Origin: Hymenochaete sp. R1
Taxonomy: Eukaryota > Basidiomycota > Agaricomycetes > Hymenochaetales > Hymenochaetaceae
Assembly: GCA_019400425.1 (NCBI GenBank)
Contig: JAFREE010000006.1
Span: 62,001-126,000 of the forward strand
Direction: 5' to 3'
DNA length: 64,000 bases
A program made the translations under genes and the position numbers. The stretch's first letter is position 1, and the number at the start of each line of letters is the position of its first letter. The notes beneath the pieces were generated by a model that saw only the letters and a program-made list of their open reading frames with translations, made no database searches and was not told the DNA's origin. Positions 58,093-64,000 of the stretch are shown here, one piece after another.

Positions 58093-58797
58093 GATGGAGA
58101 AGTCAACGGGTGAAACGATCACGAAAGGCGAAGTGAATATGAAATGAAGGGGGAGGAATGTACTGGTGCGAGATGTTGCTTTAAATGTCTACCTGGCACC
58201 CTATGTCAGCCACCTTTTTAAGGCTCATGTAGTCTGGGCTGAGACCCAAATGCTTCGGTTACTGACCGGTCATATTATACCATCGACAGTCAGAAGTCAA
58301 CCCGGTTGTTACCAAAGGAGTTGCTACATACGAATGCATGGAAGCATCCGTATCCGTGTTCTTGCGTAAATGCCGTTCGTTGGTATCTGTTCGATCGTTG
58401 GCGTTACAATAGACGTAGTCAGAAATGCCATCAGTGAAACCCTGTGCTTGGTTCCGTATGTAGCACATGTTTGGGACCCATCGTTTACAGCTTTGAGATG
58501 CGTTCGATTGCAAAATAAATTTGTTATGGACACGACAGTTGTAAAGAACTTGGGTGAAGCAGTACTAGTACTAGTGTGGAACGACGGAAGTTTAAAACTT
58601 GGCAAGAAGTGAGTACATTCCCACGATCACGCATTTCTGCGTGCTCCTTATGCTTATGAGCTTTCGAACTAGGACTCCTTTCCCTTTCTTCTCAACTTCG
58701 ACGTTCTCGCTGACCGTTGACATTGGCATTGATAACATTGATCATCAAAAGGCTGCGATTGTCAACGACGGCAAGCCTGCGAGTCTTGTTACAAACA
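58093..58797. promoter_or_regulatory. Divergent promoter region of arrestin and TTI1
   Basis: A 705-bp interval between divergent start codons. Short open frames on both strands, none family-like. Two overlapping ACTAGT palindromes at 58564-58575. No clear TATA box. Confidence 0.5.
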
Positions 58798-61700
58798 ATG
58801 AGCGATCAAAATGTCTTCCAGAAGGTATGTTCTCCGTCTCTCCTCCATCTCCTCCGTCTAACTGACATGCAGCCCAGCTAAAAGCCATATGCGTTCCTCT
58901 TTTAGCGCACTCCCATCTCTCTCATCCTCAAGTACCGATGGTACTTTCGCTTCTGGAATCTTTGAAGCAGCTTCTGGCAGACCTGGATAAATCCCATGTT
59001 CAACTCTCACCATCGCTTCTTTCCTATACCTTCTTTCCCCTCTCAACCATTTTGTCGCGCAATAATTCGACAAGCATCCCAGATCAAATCCTTGAAAAAG
59101 TGTTCGATGCTTTTGCGCTTCTCTTTCGGTGGTGGTGGTGGACATGTGAAGAAGCTGTCTGGGACCAGATCCTTATCCTCGCCAGTAGTATCGGACAAAT
59201 AGGTCCTTCTACCAAAGGAAAAGGCAAAGAGCGGGACGACGAAACGAAAGATGCCGCCGTCAAGCTCATCATCTGTCTTCTCGATGTCAGAGTTCTCGAT
59301 GCAGAATCGTCACATCCCGTAGATCTGCAACGGACGCCTGAGATTGCTAAAGAGCGCTTCATACGTCTCCAAGCACACGCCCAATCACCAAAACTCGTGC
59401 CTATCCTAGGCATGACCCTCGATGCTCTCTTACAGTCTTCTTTTTCACCTCATACCTCCCTTCAGATCCATTCGCTCCAAGCTGCACGGCTCGTCATTGC
59501 GTTTTACCTTTCGGATGCGATTATCCCCTCTGTTCTTCCCGGTGTCGTTAGCACTACCACCCGAGTAGCTTTGGGGCAAGCTCCTCCATCATCACACTTG
59601 AACATCGAATCAAATACGAGGTTGGGAACAAATTCCAGAGGCTGGGAAAAGGGCGATGTGGTCGCTGCAGCACTCGACGTATTCGAAGTCGTTGTTGTGC
59701 GCGCTGTCGGGGATGACGTGTGCAAAGCTGCGGGGCTCGTGAAGGAGCTCATGGATCTCGATGACTTAGCTGAACTGGTCAATGACGAAATTTTATCTGA
59801 CAACGCGTCTGGATCCATTGGCATCAACTCTACGGAGACTACTTCCGGTCCAACGGCCTCAGATGCGGCTGAAGTCCGGCCTTCCAAATATAGCATCTCT
59901 CGTACGCGTCCGTGGCTCACATTCACTGCATCTCAAATCCTCACATCCTTAGCATCTCTTGCCCCTCTACGCTCACATCCAACCCCTTCCGCCCTTCGCG
60001 CTCTCGCTTCCCTCGCACAGTCCCTCCTCGAACGTACGCGCCTCACGATCCCTGATGCTCGTCCCTTCCTTCTCGGCACGTTACTTTCGCTTTCCGCATC
60101 CAGTTTTGCAAGTGTACACGAGAAGGCAAGGAACGTACTGGATGCGTTATTTTTGGATGAGTTTGAAGATGACGGAAGAGAAAACGGGAAATCGAGTGGG
60201 AAGAGACGCGATCTTTTACAGATCCTCGTTCAGTTTACTTCTTCCAATCTCTCCGCCCTCCCTCAACTTCTCCTCTCCCGTTCCGATACCAAACTCGTAC
60301 ATGCCGTAGCACAGATCGAAGCTGCATGCCGCCTTGCACATCCTTCACCGTCTTCTACTCACCCTCGTTCCGCCTCGTATAACCAATCAAATTTTAGATT
60401 GGCCACTTATCCCGGAATTCCTACGGGGGGTCCGGATGCCTCGATTCGTAAAGCCCTCTCACATATTCTCGGACCAACAGGTCACATCGAGAAATGGGGA
60501 TTTCGTCTCCTCTCCTCCCTCACTTTTGCACCGCCACCCCTCATCTTCCCCTTCTCCACTTCCTCAGATATCTCCGATCTCCTCGAGGACAACCCCAACG
60601 CGGACGCAGAAGGAGATGGGAGTGGGAAACCGATGTCTTTCCCGAGCGTATACTTGAGTAATGCGTCGACGAAGGAAATACATGAGGCATTGGAAAAAAT
60701 GTTGAGGGCGCTTGGGAGTGCGGCGGGAGTGGGTGGGCTGTTTTCAGTAGAATGGTTCGTGCGTATTGGAGTCGGCGGTGGGGACGGTGGCACTAGGGTC
60801 GCAAATGGAAACGGTGGGATGGGAGTGAACTCGAACGCACCGGCGGCCTTGTGGTGTGCTTGTCGGATTTTGGAAGGAATCGTTGGTGTTTGGTTGACCG
60901 GCATAATCGATGGCTCTTTTGGCGATGGCGTGGACGGAAAGAGTTGGGGAAGTCGAAGGAAATTGGAGAAGTTCGCGCGATGGGTGTCGAAGGCCATGTC
61001 AGAACTTTGGGAGAAAGTAGATGTCGACGACGAACTCGTTGTAGAAGACGGCTACAAGGACGATGCTGCACGAAGAAATGAAGACGAGGACATGGACGTG
61101 TTCGCACATCCAGGTATCGAATTCACCTCTGGCCCCTCTTCGACCTCTCAAATCCAAACTCGCTTTGACCTTCGTACAATGACTACATCCCATCCTAACT
61201 CTCACTCGTCACAGGCTCAAAGTGGCCTACGTCCGGCGTCTAATACTCAAAATCGAATGCTCCAAAAATCCTTCGCTCTCCAACTTCTTGCGTTATGCTC
61301 TCACGTTCTCCTTACCCGATTTTCCCCAACTCTTATCTACACCCTCTACCCACTCCTACACTCCCTCGTTCAACCTCTTTCTTCCGCCACTATTGGCAAA
61401 TCAAACACTGACACCAACACCGGCTCAACATTCCTCTCTGCCACTGCCCATGCCGCCCTTACGCATATCGCTCACGCGACTGGGTACGGAAGTCCCACTG
61501 CACTTGTCACCTCTCACTTCGACTATGCACTCTCCTCGCTTTCAAGGAGGCTTACGAGGAGGAACTTGGACGTGGATGCGTGTTGGGTGCTAAAAGGCCT
61601 CGTGAGAGTTGTTGGGAATGCAGGGAGAGGTAGCCGTGGACATGACGGGTTCACATCGAGCATTGTAGATGGGGAGAAAGAAGTTTTGGTGACAAGGATG

Positions 61701-63110
61701 GGTGATGTCGTGGAGGAATGTTTTAGGAGAGTCGAGGAGTTCGGGGGGTATGGAATTGTTGTGGAGGGCGTTGTGGAGGTTTTGGGAGAGGTAGTGAGGG
61801 TTGTTGGGCAGGTTGCTGCGGAGGTCGATGTCGACGAAGAGATAGAGAAGAATGATGAAGAAAACGACATGTCCGTCGACGTGCTAGTTGACAACAACGT
61901 ATTATCAGACACTCAACACTTCGACAACCTTTTGCATTGGCTTGATCATCGCAGGGACCCGCCCCCACGAGCACCACTCATGAATGACTTTCTACCCTCT
62001 TCGCTTGGCACCAATGCTGAACGTAAGGACAAGGGCAAATTAAGACCCACGGCCGACAGCAACGACGAAGACCCCGCTTCTACCACAGCCAACGCTGACA
62101 CTCAGACTGAGGCACCCCCAACACCACCCACGCCTGCTGCTGCTCTAGCCACGACCCTTCTTACTCGCTCTCTCCCCTTGCTCACTCATCCTTCCCTGTC
62201 CATCCGTACACGCGTTCTCTCCCTCCTCACTTACGCTCTCCTTAGTCCTTCCCTCTCCTCGTTCTCGTCTCCGAGCTCGTACCTCCCACAAATCCATCGT
62301 GCATGGCCATTCATTTTAAACCGTCTCAAGGAAGGGCTTTCCCCGACCTCACTCTCCTCTACAACGGTGGGGAATGAACAGGTCGTTTGCGCGGCTGCTT
62401 CCCTCGTCGAAGCTCTCGTAAAAACACAAGGGGGCTTCGTAGGCCGAAAAGTGTGGGAGGATGTCTGGCCTATCTTCCGTTCTCTCCTCTCGGAACTTGA
62501 TAAGAACGACAGAGAGAGCGCACTTGCTCGACGACCCCGTCCCGGTGCGAATGGCGTGACGGGCATAGGGACATCATCGCGCTATACTTTCTCACACCGA
62601 CTCTACATCGCTATGATACGTACCATGACTGTCGTTTACTCACAATCCTATTCGAGAATACGAAAGATAAAGGGGAGGGACGATGGTGGAGAAATTCGTA
62701 TACCTGACGACGTAACTTGGGACATCCTTCTGGCTTTTCGGCGATTCCTCTCGAGCTCGGCTCATGAGGAGCTGCAAGCTGCTGCCAGGGGGTTATATAT
62801 CGCTATCGCTGGTGGCAGCTGCAGTGATCGCGAGGAGGGACGAAACATGGGCGGAGGAAACGTAGATGCGGTCTGGTTAGTACTGGTTTCGACGGGAGGG
62901 GGTGCGAATGAGAGTGGAGATAGCGGTGATGAAGTCAGCGACGGTGAAAAGTATGCTAGTGGAGGCCGGAAATCTAGTGTCGCTGCCTCCGTTAGAGCTG
63001 AGACTGGTGTAAAGTGCCTCGAAGAACCACAATGGGATATTGGGCGGAACACTGATCTCATATTGATAGAAATCGAAGCCAGAGACCGAATGGATAAAAA
63101 GGCATTGTAA
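58798..63110 (+). CDS. TTI1: TTI1, TELO2-interacting protein 1
   Basis: Two exons, 58798-58824 and 58878-63110; 1419 aa. The tiny first exon (MSDQNVFQK) joins LKAICVPLLAHS in phase 0, matching the family start in which an F..L(K/R)..CV.L helix opens the protein. Downstream it is a long helical-repeat (HEAT) protein: LLSYTFFPLSTIL, LVIAFYLSDAIIPSVLPGVVS, ALDVFEVVVVRAVGDDVC and the C-terminal WDILLAFRRFL. TTI1 joins TELO2 and TTI2 in the TTT complex, which with Hsp90-R2TP folds and assembles TOR, ATM/ATR and DNA-PK kinases. Disordered inserts lie near 60160-60200, 61080-61230 and 61990-62120. Splicing inside exon 2 cannot be excluded at the inserts, although the frame is open for 4.2 kb. The CUG- and CTC-rich codon use differs from the low-complexity orphan genes. 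Confidence 0.85.
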
Positions 63111-63366
63111 TAATATATGTTGCTGGCAGTCTATGCATTGAAAACTTGTATGGTACACGAGTCGAGATCTGAAAGCAAGATTTTTTTGCACGAATGAGTG
63201 GGTTATCATAGAAATGAAATCAAGATGGAGGTTAGTAAACGGAAAGATACACGTAACAAAATGACAACAGATTACTACAACATGTCAGAGAGAGAATGAA
63301 CCCAGGTTTTTGAAAAGAAACCAATGAAATACTGAAAAAAAGATGGCCTAGTAGTCCTACTGCATT

Positions 63367-63962
63367 TCAGCCTGGCGGTGAGTACTGTCGTAATTTGACC
63401 CCCGCCATCTCAAACACACGCGCGGACGAAGCATCCCTGTCAGCAGTTATGTCAGTGATAGACCCATCGACACGGAGCGACAATCGCGAAAAAAAAGACG
63501 GGATATTCGTAGTGAAAAAGGGACAAACATCTTGTAGCTGAGGTTGTATACGACTTCCCTGACTCCATTCTGCACGATTTTGATCGTGCATTTCAAGCAA
63601 GGACACCTGATATTAACACATACCGTAGCATAAACAACCAATGCATTATGTCAATAGTTCCCGCCCAATAACTTCAAGAACACGCACGTATTGCAATAAA
63701 TTATTGCCCCTTGCCCTACCCTCTCCTTCCCAGCCTCCAGCAACGCATTTTCCTCGGCGTGGATACATAAACACTCTTCGAATCCTTCCTTGCTACCCAC
63801 TGAACCCTCGTTACACCGTCTGCATCCGCCTTCGTTGCAGTTTGGGACGCCATATGGTGTTCCGTTATATCCTGTCGAGATGATCTTACGGTCTCGGACG
63901 AGAATGGCGCCGACACGGCGTTTCATGCAGTTGGAGCGATGAGAAGCCAGGGAAGCAAGTTT
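63367..63962 (-). CDS. DCD1: dCMP deaminase, 5' end outside the window
   Basis: Three 3' exons are present: 63962-63688, 63606-63529, 63436-63367. The upstream part of the gene lies beyond the window; bases 63963-64000 are intron. The visible part reads KLASLASHRSNCMKRRVGA, STGYNGTP, NCNEGGCRRCN, the zinc-binding and catalytic HAEENALLEAG, then across a splice CNTCPCLKCTIKI with the two zinc Cys, YNLSYKM and AGVKLRQYSPP at the end. The enzyme deaminates dCMP to dUMP for dTTP synthesis, with a zinc-activated water. Both the HAE and PCxxC motifs are intact. The NCNEGGCRRC segment is the additional Cys-rich region typical of dCMP deaminases over cytidine deaminases. Introns of 81 and 92 nt use GTGCGT and GTTTGT donors. 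Confidence 0.92.
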
Positions 63963-64000
63963 CTGTTATAAAAATGAAGGATTGAGGTGCAAAATTCATG

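Overview
This window is nuclear DNA of a filamentous basidiomycete, most likely an Agaricomycete (mushroom-forming fungus). The evidence is many short spliceosomal introns (mostly 50-90 nt, GT-AG, with two probable GC-AG), CT-rich leaders, and proteins that read as basidiomycete versions of conserved eukaryotic families. I cannot name the species from sequence alone. There are no bacterial, viral or organellar signatures, no rRNA, and no tRNA that I could find by eye. Exon junctions were rebuilt by hand; wherever a length is given, the spliced frame closes to a whole number of codons.

Layout. 0.2-9.4 kb: NST1-like stress protein (+) convergent with a NEO1/ATP9-type P4-ATPase (-). 9.4-31.2 kb: a gene-poor, repeat-rich block that contains a single very large gene, a two-finger GATA transcription factor (16.1-22.7 kb, 1581 codons), flanked by about 6.7 kb and 8.5 kb without recognisable genes. 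31.4-33.9 kb: MFS sugar transporter with 13 exons. 35.7-40.6 kb: two low-complexity orphan genes. 41.1-64 kb: compact housekeeping block with ERG24 (-), CTP1 (+), uroporphyrinogen-III synthase (+), F-box protein (+), an unknown protein (+), WBP11 (-), ATG101 (+), an AKTIP-like UEV (-), an alpha-arrestin (-), TTI1 (+) and a 5'-truncated dCMP deaminase (-).

Functional reading. The housekeeping genes are not an operon or pathway cluster. They cover sterol synthesis (ERG24), citrate export (CTP1), haem synthesis (HEM4), splicing (WBP11), autophagy initiation (ATG101), TORC/ATM-family kinase assembly (TTI1), membrane traffic (NEO1, arrestin, UEV) and nucleotide metabolism (DCD1). Several pairs share head-to-head promoters: ERG24/CTP1 (388 bp between ATGs), WBP11/ATG101 (188 bp) and arrestin/TTI1 (705 bp).

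The most unusual locus is the GATA factor. It joins a DUF1752-like N-terminus to two CX2CX17CX2C fingers. The last zinc-ligand cysteine of finger 2 lies in an apparent 12-nt micro-exon. The first large intron is about 900 nt and contains an alternative open start. The C-terminal tail repeats an HPPM[L/V] motif five times. Its flanks are enriched in ACTAGT palindromes, TTCAAGTT units, a four-run G-quadruplex motif and hexanucleotide repeats that also appear inside its exons.
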